64,000 nucleotides of DNA from an uncultured Oscillibacter sp. (GCF_900546705.1 NZ_URDP01000003.1:1-64000); one strand, 5' to 3'; positions 25,495 to 34,950 are shown, numbered from the stretch's first letter. The notes: a model not told the origin generated them from the sequence alone. A program made the numbers and translations.

Positions 25495-25523
25495 TTGCTA
25501 TCCCGCCGCAAGGCGGATATAAT
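25495..25523 (+). promoter_or_regulatory. Promoter of der-plsY-gpsA
   Basis: -35 TTGCTA (25495-25500), 17-base spacer, perfect -10 TATAAT (25518-25523), directly after the rpmF terminator. Confidence 0.7.
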
Positions 25524-25567
25524 AAACTTGGATTTTTATGAGAACAAAGGAAAGGAAGTGAGAGCCG

Positions 25568-26893
25568 ATGAAACCTGTGGTTGCCATTGTGGGACGGCCC
25601 AATGTGGGCAAGTCCATGCTGTTCAACAAGCTGATCGGCAAGCGGCTTTCCATCGTGGAGGACACCCCCGGCGTCACCCGGGACCGCATTTACGGAGAGA
25701 CGGATTGGAACGGCCGGAAATTCACCTTGATCGACACCGGCGGCATCGAGCCCCGCACTGATAATATGATTCTGGAGTTCATGCGCCAGCAGGCCCAGAT
25801 CGCCATTGACAACGCCACGGTCATCGTGTTTTTGACGGATATCAGGACCGGCCTCACCGCCTCCGACCAGGAGGTGGCCGCCATGCTGCTGCGCAGCGGC
25901 AAGCCCATTGTGCTGGCAGTGAACAAGATGGACTCCACCGGCGTGCCCGACCCGGATTTTTACGAGTTCTACAACCTGGGCCTGGGAGATCCCATTGCTG
26001 TTTCCGCTGTTCATGGCCACGGTACCGGCGACCTGCTGGACGCCTGCGTAAAATACTTCCCACCGGAGGAAGAAGAGGAGGAAGAGGACGACGCCATTAA
26101 GGTGGCCGTCATCGGCAAGCCCAACGCGGGCAAATCCTCTCTCATCAACAAGATCCTGGGGGAGGAGCGGGTCATCGTCTCCGATGTGGCCGGCACCACC
26201 CGGGACGCCATCGACTCCCGGTTTGAAAATGACAAGGGTTCCTTTGTGTTCATCGACACCGCCGGGATCCGCCGCAAGTCCAAGGTGGAGGAGGAGATCG
26301 AGAAGTACTCTGTCCTCCGGGCCACCATGGCCATTGAGCGCAGTGACGTGTGCCTGATTATGATCGATGCCACCGAGGGCGTCACGGAGCAGGACACCAA
26401 GGTGGCCGGGCTTGCCCACGAGGCGGGCAAGGCCAGCATCATCGTCATCAACAAGTGGGACCTGGTGGAAAAAGACGGCAAGACCATGGACAAGATGCGG
26501 GAAAAGGTGCGTCAGGACCTGGCGTTCATGACCTACGCCCCCATTTTGTTCATCTCCGCCAAGACCGGCCAGCGGGTGGACCGGCTGTTCGAGCTCATCG
26601 ACTACGTGTCCAACCAGGCGTCCACCCGGATCACCACCGGTATGCTCAACAATGTGCTGGCGGACGCCCAGACTCGGGTGCAGCCGCCCTCTGACAAGGG
26701 CCGCCGCCTGAAGATCTACTATATGACCCAGGTGGGCATCCGGCCGCCCCACTTTGTCATTTTCTGCAACGACGCCCGCCTGTTCCACTTCTCCTACCAG
26801 CGGTATATTGAAAACTGCATCCGCAATACCTTCGGCCTGGAGGGCACGCCCATCATTCTGTCCATTCGTCAGAAGAGCGACAAGGAGGAGTGA
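25568..26893 (+). CDS. der: Ribosome biogenesis GTPase Der (EngA)
   Basis: A 441-aa protein with two tandem GTPase domains and a C-terminal KH-like domain. The first P-loop is GRPNVGKS (residues 8-15) with DTGGIE; the second is GKPNAGKS near residue 183 with DTAGIRRKSKVEE. A run of Glu/Asp (EEEEEEEDD) links the domains. Der is needed for 50S subunit assembly. The order der-plsY-gpsA is conserved in Firmicutes. ATG follows GGAAGTGAGAG. Confidence 0.95.
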   Translation: MKPVVAIVGRPNVGKSMLFNKLIGKRLSIVEDTPGVTRDRIYGETDWNGRKFTLIDTGGIEPRTDNMILEFMRQQAQIAIDNATVIVFLTDIRTGLTASDQEVAAMLLRSGKPIVLAVNKMDSTGVPDPDFYEFYNLGLGDPIAVSAVHGHGTGDLLDACVKYFPPEEEEEEEDDAIKVAVIGKPNAGKSSLINKILGEERVIVSDVAGTTRDAIDSRFENDKGSFVFIDTAGIRRKSKVEEEIEKYSVLRATMAIERSDVCLIMIDATEGVTEQDTKVAGLAHEAGKASIIVINKWDLVEKDGKTMDKMREKVRQDLAFMTYAPILFISAKTGQRVDRLFELIDYVSNQASTRITTGMLNNVLADAQTRVQPPSDKGRRLKIYYMTQVGIRPPHFVIFCNDARLFHFSYQRYIENCIRNTFGLEGTPIILSIRQKSDKEE

Positions 26894-26897
26894 GATC

Positions 26898-27611
26898 ATG
26901 CTGGATTCCTTCTACCTGGATCCCAACGCGGTCACAGGACCTGAGCCCCTGGGCATTCTCCTGGTGGCGGTGGTGGCCTACTTCTGCGGCTGCTTCAACG
27001 GGGCGGTCATCGTTTCCAAGTATATCCTGCGGGATGACGTCCGCAAGCACGGCAGCGGCAACGCAGGGCTCACCAACTTCTACCGCACCTTTGGCGGCCC
27101 CTTGACCATTGTGGTGATCCTGACGGATGTCCTCAAGGCGGTGGTGGCCATTTTGTTCGGCAGTTGGTTTTTGGGTTACTTTGCCGGGGCTAACGGCTAT
27201 GCGGCCAGCGTCGGGATCAGCACTATGTGGGCCCTGTTCGGGAAGTATTGGGCGGCTCTTTGGTGCCTGCTGGGCCACATGTTCCCCTGCATGTTCCACT
27301 TCAAGGGTGGCAAGGGCATCCTCTCCGGCGGCACCATCGCCATCATGCTGGACTGGCGGATCGCGCTGGTGGTGTGGGGCGGCTTTTTGATCCTGGCCAT
27401 CGTGACGAAGTATGTCTCCCTGGGGTCCGTGTGGGCCGGGGCCAGCTTTCCCTTTATCTCCTGGTACTGCTACCCTGATCCGGTGATTGTGGTGCTGGCC
27501 TTTATCATTGGGGGACTGGTGGTCTGGCAGCACCGGGGCAATATCGGCAGACTGATTCACGGCAATGAGAACAAGTTCAGCTTTCACCATAAGAAGGAGG
27601 GGTCCCAATGA
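26898..27611 (+). CDS. plsY: Acyl-phosphate glycerol-3-phosphate acyltransferase PlsY
   Basis: A 237-aa membrane enzyme. PlsY motifs are visible: HGSGNAGLTNFYRTFG (motif 1), GHMFPCMFHFKGGKG (motif 2) and the C-terminal HRGNIGRLIHGNENKF (motif 3). It makes 1-acyl-glycerol-3-phosphate from acyl-phosphate, the first step of phospholipid synthesis. GpsA, encoded next, makes the acceptor. Slightly long for the family because of an extended loop around residue 95. The ATG at 26898 has GGAGG ten bases upstream. Its stop overlaps the gpsA start. Confidence 0.94.
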   Translation: MLDSFYLDPNAVTGPEPLGILLVAVVAYFCGCFNGAVIVSKYILRDDVRKHGSGNAGLTNFYRTFGGPLTIVVILTDVLKAVVAILFGSWFLGYFAGANGYAASVGISTMWALFGKYWAALWCLLGHMFPCMFHFKGGKGILSGGTIAIMLDWRIALVVWGGFLILAIVTKYVSLGSVWAGASFPFISWYCYPDPVIVVLAFIIGGLVVWQHRGNIGRLIHGNENKFSFHHKKEGSQ

Positions 27612-28612
27612 AAGCGGTAGTCGTCGGCAGCGGCGGCTGGGGCACGGCGCTGAGCCAGGTGCTGTGTGACAATGGCCATGATACCTGGCTCTGGTCCCAC
27701 AATCCCGCCAAGGCGGCGGAGATGGAAAAGACCCGGGAGAACCCTCTGCTCAAAGGGGTGAGGCTGCCGGATGCCCTGCATATCACCGGGGATCTGGAGT
27801 GCCTGACCGGTGCAGATATCGTGGTCTGCGCTGCGCCGTCCTTCGCTGTGCGGGAGACGGCTCGGAAGATCGCACCATACCTGACGGAAAAGACGGTGCT
27901 GGTGAGCGTCTCCAAGGGCATTGAGCGGGACACGAACCTGCGTATGAGCCAGATTCTCCAGGATGAGACGAAAAATATCTGTAAAGTGGTTGCACTTTCC
28001 GGCCCCTCTCATGCGGAAGAGGTGGGCATCCGCATGCCTACCGGCTGCGTGTCCGCCAGCCCGGACCGGGCGGCTGCCCGATTCGTGCAGGACGTGTTCA
28101 TGAATGATTACTTCCGCATCTATACCAGCTATGATATCGTGGGCGTGGAGCTTTCCGGCGCCATGAAAAATGTGGTTGCCCTCAGCTGTGGCATCTGCGC
28201 GGGACTTGGGTTCCAGGACAATACCAAGGCACTGCTGATGACCCGGGCCATGGCGGAGCTGACCCGCCTGGGCGAGCAGTTGGGCGGTACCCGCCGCACC
28301 TTCGGAGGTCTTGCGGGCATGGGCGACCTGATTGTCACCTGTACCTCCATGCACTCCCGGAATAACCGGGCGGGCATCCTCATTGGCCAGGGAAAGACGG
28401 TGGAGGAGGCCATGAAGGAGGTGGGCGCTGTGGTGGAGGGCTACTATGCCGCCGAAAGCATTCGTCAGCTGGCTCAGCGGGAACAGGTGGAAATGCCGAT
28501 CTGCGCCTGTGCATACGAGGTGCTCTATCACGGTAAGGACGCCCGCACGGTGGTCAGCGAACTGATGCGGCGCGCCAAGAAGGACGAGCTGCTGGAACGC
28601 ACGTGGCTGTAA
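27608..28612 (+). CDS. gpsA: Glycerol-3-phosphate dehydrogenase [NAD(P)+]
   Basis: A 334-aa enzyme. The Rossmann motif is GSGGWGTALS at residues 8-17, with SKGIE and the C-terminal GLAGMGDLIVTCTS and SRN...G substrate-site segments. It reduces dihydroxyacetone phosphate to sn-glycerol 3-phosphate for phospholipid synthesis. The start overlaps the plsY stop (ATGA) with AAGGAGGGG upstream. Last gene of the operon. Confidence 0.95.
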   Translation: MKAVVVGSGGWGTALSQVLCDNGHDTWLWSHNPAKAAEMEKTRENPLLKGVRLPDALHITGDLECLTGADIVVCAAPSFAVRETARKIAPYLTEKTVLVSVSKGIERDTNLRMSQILQDETKNICKVVALSGPSHAEEVGIRMPTGCVSASPDRAAARFVQDVFMNDYFRIYTSYDIVGVELSGAMKNVVALSCGICAGLGFQDNTKALLMTRAMAELTRLGEQLGGTRRTFGGLAGMGDLIVTCTSMHSRNNRAGILIGQGKTVEEAMKEVGAVVEGYYAAESIRQLAQREQVEMPICACAYEVLYHGKDARTVVSELMRRAKKDELLERTWL

Positions 28613-28617
28613 AAATG

Positions 28618-28655
28618 AAAAGGTCGGAGTCCATGAACGGACTCCGGCCTTTTTT
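28618..28655 (+). terminator. Terminator of der-plsY-gpsA
   Basis: Stem AAAAGG(T)CGGAGTCC / GGACTCCG(G)CCTTTT with a six-base loop and a T-rich tail. Confidence 0.85.
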
Positions 28656-28691
28656 GCTCCGGGTTGTGGGAGCGGGGACTGGGACGGCGGG

Positions 28692-28728
28692 GAAAAAAGA
28701 AAATCCCGGACTTTTGTCCGGGATTTTG
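28692..28728 (-). terminator. Terminator of rpmB
   Basis: Perfect stem AAAATCCCGGAC / GTCCGGGATTTT with a four-base loop; in the minus direction it ends in CTTTTTT. Confidence 0.85.
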
Positions 28729-28738
28729 TTTGTCCAAG

Positions 28739-28927
28739 TTAGACCGCTCTGGTGACCTTACCGGAACGCATACACCGGGTACAAACATACACATGGCGGG
28801 GGGAACCGTTGACAATCGCCTTCACACGCTTCACATTGGGCTTCCAGGGACGATTGGAACGCCGGTGAGAGTGAGAGACCTGAATGCCGAAGCTCACGCC
28901 CTTATCGCAGAACTCGCACTTAGCCAT
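28739..28927 (-). CDS. rpmB: 50S ribosomal protein L28
   Basis: A 62-aa protein starting MAKCEFCDKGVSFGIQVSHSHRRSNRPWKPN. The Cys pairs CEFC and CTRC show the zinc-binding form of L28. The ATG at 28927 has AAGGAGGT upstream on the minus strand; longer in-frame starts are not supported. Free-standing gene with its own promoter and terminator, divergent from hprK. Confidence 0.95.
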   Translation of the reverse strand: MAKCEFCDKGVSFGIQVSHSHRRSNRPWKPNVKRVKAIVNGSPRHVYVCTRCMRSGKVTRAV

Positions 28928-28985
28928 CCGTTGCACCTCCTTGCTGTTGCGTACTTCCGTGCCGCTTTTCACAAGCACAGCTGAT

Positions 28986-29014
28986 ATCATATCAGAAAGA
29001 AGAGAAAAATGCAA
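28986..29014 (-). promoter_or_regulatory. Promoter of rpmB
   Basis: Minus strand: -35 TTGCAT (29009-29014), 17-base spacer, -10 TATGAT (28986-28991). Confidence 0.65.
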
Positions 29015-29082
29015 GAAGAATTTTCAAAAAAATATAAGGAATTTTCCAGCGGCCTTCAGACAGGGGGATGGGGGTGAAGGTA

Positions 29083-29111
29083 TTGCGAAAACAGGGAAAT
29101 TCATATATAAT
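29083..29111 (+). promoter_or_regulatory. Promoter of the hprK operon
   Basis: -35 TTGCGA (29083-29088), 17-base spacer, perfect -10 TATAAT (29106-29111). The leader of about 100 bases contains a small GGGGCGC...GCGCC hairpin. Confidence 0.7.
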
Positions 29112-29217
29112 AAAAAGCAGTTTTCACTTGAATATTTTTTAACCTCCCAGCCGGGCGTTCGCATGTGCCGGAGGGAGGATCGGGGCGCTTTTGCGCCGGA
29201 AAGGTGAAGGATGCGCG

Positions 29218-30162
29218 ATGTATGAAAAAGGCCTGAAGGTAACGGATTTTGTCTCTTTTTTCGGGCTTGAGGTGCTCAATCGCGGCAGCGATTATGAGAC
29301 GGCCCTGCTGACCATCACGGATGTGAACCGTCCGGGGCTTCAGTTCCACGATTTTTACGATTATTTCGATCCCCGCCGCCTGCAGGTAATCGGAAAGGCG
29401 GAAGTGACATATCTTAAGAGCCTGACGGAGGAGCAGCGCCGCAAGTGCTTCGACGATCTGTTCCTCTATGATATCCCTGCGCTGGTGATCTCCCGGGGCC
29501 TGGATTGCTTCCCGGAGTGTCTGGAGAGCGCCGTGGAGCATGAGAAGACGATTTTGCGCACGGAAGAGACCACCGTGGACTTCACCAGCCATGCCATTGA
29601 GTATCTCAACCGGGCGCTGGCCCCCTGTGTCACCCGCCACGGCGTGCTGCTGGACATCTACGGCGAGGGTGTCATGATTACCGGCGACTCCGGCGTGGGC
29701 AAGAGCGAGACGGCCATTGAGCTCATCATGCGCGGCCACCGGCTGGTGGCGGACGACGCCGTGGAGCTGCGGCGAATTTCCAACCAGCTGATCGGCACAG
29801 CGCCGGAGGTAATCCGCCACTATATCGAGCTGCGGGGCATCGGTGTCATCGACGTGCGGCAGCTGTTCGGCATGCGGACGGTCAAGACTGAGTCCCAGTT
29901 GGATCTGATTGTGCATCTGGAACCCTGGGACCAGACCAAGTTCTATGACCGGCTGGGGATTGAGGACCACTTTACGGAGATCATGGATGTGAAGGTACCC
30001 ATTGTTACCATCCCGGTCCGGCCCGGACGGAACCTGGCCAGTATTGTGGAGGTGGCGGCGTTGAACAATCGCCACCGGCGCTATGGCTACAATGCGGCCC
30101 AGGAGCTTGCCCGCCGGGTGGACCAGCGGGCCGACGCCGGCAGCCGCCGGCAGGACGACTGA
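29218..30162 (+). CDS. hprK: HPr kinase/phosphorylase
   Basis: A 314-aa enzyme. The Walker A motif is GDSGVGKSE (about residues 156-164) and the HprK signature is ELRGIGVIDVRQLFG near 203-217. It phosphorylates Ser46 of HPr in carbon catabolite control and also removes the phosphate. It leads an operon with a ROK glucokinase and the murB-rapZ-yvcK-whiA set, tying carbon status to wall synthesis and cell division. ATG at 29218 follows AAGGTGAAGG; an ATG seven bases upstream is out of frame. Confidence 0.94.
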   Translation: MYEKGLKVTDFVSFFGLEVLNRGSDYETALLTITDVNRPGLQFHDFYDYFDPRRLQVIGKAEVTYLKSLTEEQRRKCFDDLFLYDIPALVISRGLDCFPECLESAVEHEKTILRTEETTVDFTSHAIEYLNRALAPCVTRHGVLLDIYGEGVMITGDSGVGKSETAIELIMRGHRLVADDAVELRRISNQLIGTAPEVIRHYIELRGIGVIDVRQLFGMRTVKTESQLDLIVHLEPWDQTKFYDRLGIEDHFTEIMDVKVPIVTIPVRPGRNLASIVEVAALNNRHRRYGYNAAQELARRVDQRADAGSRRQDD

Positions 30163-30178
30163 GAGGAGGAGACGGCGC

Positions 30179-31102
30179 ATGGCATACATTGGAATTGATG
30201 TGGGCGGCACCAACCTCAAGGCCGGACTGGTGGACGAGAGCGGGAAAATCCTGGCGGTGGAGCGCACGCCGCTGGACTTTCACGGTGCGGAGGACTTTGC
30301 CGCCACCCTTGCATCTCTTGCACGGAAGGTAGCCGGGGATGCCCGCGCGGACTACGTGGGCGTGGGTCTGCCCGGTGCGGTGGACGGCGGGACCGTCCGT
30401 TTTACCACCAATATCCCGATGGAGAACGTGCCCCTGGAGACATTGTTCCGCAGACATCTGGACCTACCGCTGCTGCTGGGCAACGACGCCGACTGCGCGG
30501 CGGTTGGAGAGTACTTCGGCGGTGCCGGGCGCGGAACCCGGGACTTTGCAGTGGTCACGCTGGGGACCGGCATCGGCGTGGGACTGATTTTGAATGAGAA
30601 GCTGCGCTGCGGGGATGCTTCCAGCGAGGGCGGGCACCTGAGCGTGGTACACGGGGGAGCGCTTTGCAATTGCGGCCGCCGGGGTTGCTGGGAGCGCTAT
30701 GCTTCCGCCACGGCCCTGATTGAGCAGACGAAGGCGGCCATGGCCGCCCATCCCGAGAGCATGCTGCACGCGCTGGCTGAGAAAAACGGCGGCGTGGAGG
30801 GCCGAACGGCCTTTGAGGCGGCCCTGGCCGGGGACGAGACGGCACTGGCAGTGTGCCGGACGTATGTGGAGTACCTGGCAGACGGCGTGGTGAGTCTGGT
30901 GAATATCCTGCGGCCGGAGGCAGTGGCCATCGGCGGCGGTGTGGCGGCGGCCCCGGAGGCGCTGCTGCTGGAGCCTCTGCGGCGGATTGTGGAGACGGAG
31001 AGCTTTGCCCGCCACGGCGGCCGGAGCACACGGATTGTGCGGGCGGAACTGGGCAACGACGCAGGGATCATCGGCGCCGCGTTCCTGGGCCGCGTACTTT
31101 AA
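30179..31102 (+). CDS. glk: ROK-family glucokinase
   Basis: A 307-aa ROK kinase. The phosphate-binding loop is IGIDVGGTNLKAGLV at the N-terminus. The catalytic Asp is in LGNDADCAAVGEY, the substrate motif is SSEGGHLSVVHGG, and the ROK zinc motif is CNCGRRGCWERYAS. Family members phosphorylate glucose or related sugars in the cytoplasm; glucose is the most likely substrate. ATG at 30179 follows GAGGAGGAGA, 16 bases after hprK. Confidence 0.87.
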   Translation: MAYIGIDVGGTNLKAGLVDESGKILAVERTPLDFHGAEDFAATLASLARKVAGDARADYVGVGLPGAVDGGTVRFTTNIPMENVPLETLFRRHLDLPLLLGNDADCAAVGEYFGGAGRGTRDFAVVTLGTGIGVGLILNEKLRCGDASSEGGHLSVVHGGALCNCGRRGCWERYASATALIEQTKAAMAAHPESMLHALAEKNGGVEGRTAFEAALAGDETALAVCRTYVEYLADGVVSLVNILRPEAVAIGGGVAAAPEALLLEPLRRIVETESFARHGGRSTRIVRAELGNDAGIIGAAFLGRVL

Positions 31103-31122
31103 GGAGAATACAGGAGACCAGT

Positions 31123-32043
31123 ATGGAATGGTTTGAACAGTTGGATCAATGGGCGGCATCGTATCTGCCGGACCTGGAAATAGTACGGGAGGAGCCCATG
31201 AGCCGCCACACATCTTTCCGCATCGGCGGCCCCGCCCGGCGCATGGCATTTCCCAAGCGGCCTGAGCAGGTGGTGCTGCTGGCGGACTATGCACGCCGGT
31301 GCGGCGCTCGCCCCCTGGTGATCGGCAACGGCACCAACCTTCTTTGCCCGGACCGAGGACTGGACCGGTTGGTCATCAACCTGTCCGCCGGGCTGACCAA
31401 GCTGGAGCGGGGAGAGGAGCCGGACACCATTGCCGCAGAGTGCGGTGTCTCTCTGGCGCGGCTGGCCAATTTTGCCTGCGATCTGGGGCTGACGGGGCTG
31501 GAGTTTGCCCACGGGATTCCCGGGACGCTGGGCGGCGCTCTGGCTATGAACGCCGGCGCTTACGGCGGCGAGATGCGTCAGGTGGTTAAGGGCGTCCATG
31601 TGCTGTTCCCGGACGAGGGAATCCGCTTTCTGACAGGCGAAGAGATGGCCTTCGGCTACCGTACCAGTCTGCTGACGCAGCACCCGGAGGCGGTGGCACT
31701 GGATGCGGTGGTCGCCTTGCAGCCCGGGGACAGGGATGCCATCCGGGAGACCATGCGGGAGCTCATGGGCCGCAGAAAGGCCAGCCAGCCTCTGGAATAC
31801 CCCAGTGCCGGCAGCACTTTCAAGCGGCCTGCGGGGCATTTCGCGGGGACGCTCATCGACCAGTGCGGCTTGAAGGGGCTGACCGTGGGCGGCGCTCAGG
31901 TCAGCGAAAAGCACGCGGGATTTGTCATCAACCTGGGCGGCGCCACCTGCGCTGATGTGCTGGCGCTGATGGAACAGGTGCGCCGACGGGTACTGGATGC
32001 CACCGGCGTCACGCTGGAGCCGGAAGTGCGGATCGTGGAGTAA
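31123..32043 (+). CDS. murB: UDP-N-acetylenolpyruvoylglucosamine reductase
   Basis: A 306-aa MurB of the shorter (type II) class. The FAD site shows VIGNGTNLLC, and later GIPGTLGGALAMNAGAYGGEM. The catalytic Ser is in YPSAGSTFKRP and a conserved Glu lies near the C-terminus (LEPEVRIVE). It reduces enolpyruvyl-UDP-GlcNAc to UDP-MurNAc in peptidoglycan synthesis. Start ATG follows CAGGAGACC, 20 bases after glk. Confidence 0.94.
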   Translation: MEWFEQLDQWAASYLPDLEIVREEPMSRHTSFRIGGPARRMAFPKRPEQVVLLADYARRCGARPLVIGNGTNLLCPDRGLDRLVINLSAGLTKLERGEEPDTIAAECGVSLARLANFACDLGLTGLEFAHGIPGTLGGALAMNAGAYGGEMRQVVKGVHVLFPDEGIRFLTGEEMAFGYRTSLLTQHPEAVALDAVVALQPGDRDAIRETMRELMGRRKASQPLEYPSAGSTFKRPAGHFAGTLIDQCGLKGLTVGGAQVSEKHAGFVINLGGATCADVLALMEQVRRRVLDATGVTLEPEVRIVE

Positions 32044-32057
32044 GGAGGCACGTTTTT

Positions 32058-32921
32058 TTGGAAATTCTGATTATCTCCGGCCTCTCCGGCGGCGGCAAGA
32101 GCAAGACCGCCTCGTTCCTGGAGGACATGGGTTTTTATATCGTGGATAATATGCCCGCCGCCATGATTTTGAAATTTGCGGAGTTCTGCGCCGGCGGCTC
32201 CAGCCGCTATCAGCGGGTGGCGCTGGTGTACGATGTGCGCACTGCCAGCTCCTTTACGGAGCTGTTTGACGTGCTGGATAAGCTCAAGAACATGGAGGGT
32301 CAGTGCCGGATGCTGTTTCTGGAGGCGTCTCCGGAGACGATCATCAAGCGGTACAAAGAGACCCGCCGCCGCCACCCGCTCAGCGACGGTACCGCCTCTC
32401 TGGAAGAGGCGGTGGAAAAGGAGCGGAAGCTGCTGGCTCCCGTGCGGGAGCGGGCCGACTTTGTGATCGACACGTCCAAGACCTCCACCGCCCAGCTGCG
32501 GATGGAGCTTCTGCGGATTTTCGAGGGGAAGGACGAGAAGGGGGGGCTTTCCGTAACGGTGGCCTCCTTCGGCTTCAAATACGGACTGCCCCTGGAGGCC
32601 GATCTGGTGTTTGATGTGCGTTTCATGCCCAATCCCTTCTACATCGATGAGCTGCGCCATCAGACAGGACTGGATGCACCGGTTTCCGACTATGTATTCA
32701 GCTTTCCCCAGACGGGCAGCTTCATGAAGCGGCTGGAGGATCTGCTGGCGCTGACGCTGCCGCTGTACGCCGAAGAGGGAAAGACCACCCTCTTTATCGG
32801 TGTGGGCTGTACCGGGGGACATCACCGCTCTGTGGCGGTGGCCCATGCACTGACGGAGTTCATCCGCCAGCAGGGCTACCAGGTGCAGGAGACACACCGG
32901 GATATCAGCCGTGAAGGCTGA
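32058..32921 (+). CDS. rapZ: RapZ/YvcJ nucleotide-binding protein
   Basis: A 287-aa P-loop protein. Walker A is SGLSGGGKSKTA at residues 7-18, with VDNMPAAMI and the C-terminal FIGVGCTGGHHRSVAVAHAL. In E. coli RapZ directs RNase E to the glmZ RNA; in B. subtilis YvcJ is a GTPase linked to competence. The partner in Clostridia is unknown. Start is TTG with AAGGAGGC upstream; the rapZ-yvcK-whiA order is conserved in Firmicutes. Confidence 0.92.
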   Translation: MEILIISGLSGGGKSKTASFLEDMGFYIVDNMPAAMILKFAEFCAGGSSRYQRVALVYDVRTASSFTELFDVLDKLKNMEGQCRMLFLEASPETIIKRYKETRRRHPLSDGTASLEEAVEKERKLLAPVRERADFVIDTSKTSTAQLRMELLRIFEGKDEKGGLSVTVASFGFKYGLPLEADLVFDVRFMPNPFYIDELRHQTGLDAPVSDYVFSFPQTGSFMKRLEDLLALTLPLYAEEGKTTLFIGVGCTGGHHRSVAVAHALTEFIRQQGYQVQETHRDISREG

Positions 32922-32934
32922 GAAGGGAGACGCG

Positions 32935-33990
32935 ATGGAAGGAAAGCGAAGTTCATACCGGCTCCCCAAAGAACATGGACCACGGGTGGTGGTCATCGGC
33001 GGCGGACACGGCCTTGCCAACATGCTGCGTGGCCTGAAGCATTATACAGAGAACCTTTCTGCCGTGGTGACCGTAGCGGATGACGGCGGAGGGTCCGGCA
33101 TGCTGCGCCAGGACCTGGGTATGCCGCCGCCGGGAGATATCCGCAACTGCATGGAGGCACTGGCCAATACAGAGCCGCTGATGAGCGAGCTTCTGCACTA
33201 TCGTTTTACGGAGGGGTCCCTGGCGGGGCAGAGCTTCGGCAATCTGTTCCTGGCAGCCATGAACGGGATCTCTCCGTCCTTTGACGTGGCGGTGAGCCGC
33301 ATGAGCGAGGTGCTGGCCATTACCGGCAGGGTGCTTCCTGTGACCACCGCCGACGTCCAGCTGGAAGCGGAATTTGAAAGCGGCGCCACGGTGGTGGGGG
33401 AGTCCAAGATCTTCTACTGCAAAAAGCGGGAGGACTGCCGCATCCGCCAGGTGCGCCTGGTGCCGGAGCACCCCAAGGCGCTGCCGGACGCACTGAGCGC
33501 CATCCGGGAGGCCGACATGGTGGTGCTGGGGCCCGGCAGTCTCTACACCAGTGTGATCCCCAATCTGCTGGTGGACGGCATCGTAGATGCCATCCGGGCC
33601 AGCGATGGCCTGAAAGTCTATGTGTGCAATGTGATGACGCAGGAGGGGGAGACGGAGGGCTATACGGTCTCCGACCATATCCGCGCCATTTTCGAGCACT
33701 CGGCGCCGGGGCTGTTCCACCTGTGCCTGACCAACTCCTCCCCGATTCCCAAGGGCGTGGCCGCCCGGTACGCCGAGGAGGGGGCGGAACTGCTGCGCTG
33801 CGACCGGGAAGAATGTGCGGCGCTGGGGGTGGAGGTTGTGAACCGGCCGGTGGCCACGGTGAAAAACGGCTATGTCCGCCACCACCCCGGACATCTGGCG
33901 CGGGAGCTCATTTTGCTCCACGCAGAGCGCAGTGTCCGAATCGCCGGGGAGGGAAGAGCCTTCCAGGACGATATCTACCACATCGAATGA
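32935..33990 (+). CDS. yvcK: YvcK/gluconeogenesis-factor (CofD-like) protein
   Basis: A 351-aa CofD-like protein. RVVVIGGGHGLANMLRGLK is the nucleotide-binding N-terminal motif, followed by VTVADDGGGSGMLRQDLGMPPPGD, a YvcK hallmark, and VVLGPGSLYTSVIPNLLV. In B. subtilis YvcK binds UDP-sugars and is needed for growth and wall synthesis on gluconeogenic carbon. The ATG at 32935 has AAGGGAG upstream; an in-frame GTG at 32911 inside rapZ lacks a comparable site. Confidence 0.92.
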   Translation: MEGKRSSYRLPKEHGPRVVVIGGGHGLANMLRGLKHYTENLSAVVTVADDGGGSGMLRQDLGMPPPGDIRNCMEALANTEPLMSELLHYRFTEGSLAGQSFGNLFLAAMNGISPSFDVAVSRMSEVLAITGRVLPVTTADVQLEAEFESGATVVGESKIFYCKKREDCRIRQVRLVPEHPKALPDALSAIREADMVVLGPGSLYTSVIPNLLVDGIVDAIRASDGLKVYVCNVMTQEGETEGYTVSDHIRAIFEHSAPGLFHLCLTNSSPIPKGVAARYAEEGAELLRCDREECAALGVEVVNRPVATVKNGYVRHHPGHLARELILLHAERSVRIAGEGRAFQDDIYHIE

Positions 33991-34020
33991 ACCGCCGTGT
34001 ACATCAGAGAGGAAACCGCC

Positions 34021-34923
34021 ATGTCCTTTTCCTATGAAACCAAAAACGAACTGTGCCGGCTTCCGGTCCAGCGGCTGTGCTGCGCCCGGGCGGAGGCCTA
34101 CGGAATTTTGCTCTATTGCAGCACGTTTCACCCAGGCGAGGTGCGGGTGGTGACAGAGAATCCCAACTTTGCTGCCCGGCTGCCCCGCCTGTTCCATCGG
34201 GCCTTCGGGCTGCGATTCGACCGCCAGCCGGAGCCGGAGCAGCAGGAGGGCAAGCGAGTCTTTCAGCTGACCGACGGAAAGAAGCTGGACCACATCATCA
34301 ATCTCCTGGGCTATGATCCCAGGCAGAATCCCGTCCTCCACATCAACTTCGGCATGCTGGAGGAGGAGTGCTGCCGGGCCTCTTTCCTGCGGGGCGTGTT
34401 CTTTGCCGGCGGCAGCGTTACGGACCCGGCCAAGCGGTACCATCTGGAGCTGACCACCTGCCATATGCAGGTGAGCCGGGAACTGGATGTGCTGCTGCGG
34501 GAGTGCGGATATCCGCCCAAAAGCGTCAGCCGCAACGGCAGCTTTGTGACTTATTTCAAGCAAAGCGACCAGATCGAGGACTTTCTCACGCTGATCGGCG
34601 CGCCGGTGGCGGCCATGAACGTCATGACCGCAAAAATGGAAAAAGACCTGCGCAACAGCGTCAACCGCCGCCTCAACTGCGACAGCGCCAATCTGGGCAA
34701 GGCGGTGGGGGCGGCCCAGGAACAGCTGGAGGCCATCCGCCGTCTGGATGCGGCGGGCCTTCTGGAAAAGCAGCCGGAAAAGCTCCGGCAGACAGCGGAT
34801 CTCCGCACCGCCAATCCGGAACTGACGCTCTCGGAGCTGGCGGAGGAATTCGATCCGCCCATTACCAAGTCATGTCTGAACCACCGGCTGCGCAAGCTGG
34901 TGGATTTGGCAAAAAATCTGTAA
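34021..34923 (+). CDS. whiA: DNA-binding protein WhiA
   Basis: A 300-aa WhiA. The N-terminal part is LAGLIDADG-related (SFSYETKNELC, SFLRGVFFAGGSVTDPAKRYHLEL), followed by a helix-turn-helix C-terminal domain (LTLSELAEEFDPPITKSCLNHRLRKL). In actinomycetes it is a sporulation regulator; in B. subtilis it affects division and chromosome segregation. It closes the rapZ-yvcK-whiA set. ATG at 34021 has GAGGAAACC upstream. Confidence 0.93.
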   Translation: MSFSYETKNELCRLPVQRLCCARAEAYGILLYCSTFHPGEVRVVTENPNFAARLPRLFHRAFGLRFDRQPEPEQQEGKRVFQLTDGKKLDHIINLLGYDPRQNPVLHINFGMLEEECCRASFLRGVFFAGGSVTDPAKRYHLELTTCHMQVSRELDVLLRECGYPPKSVSRNGSFVTYFKQSDQIEDFLTLIGAPVAAMNVMTAKMEKDLRNSVNRRLNCDSANLGKAVGAAQEQLEAIRRLDAAGLLEKQPEKLRQTADLRTANPELTLSELAEEFDPPITKSCLNHRLRKLVDLAKNL

Positions 34924-34950
34924 TCAATATACAAAAGGAGAAAAACAATC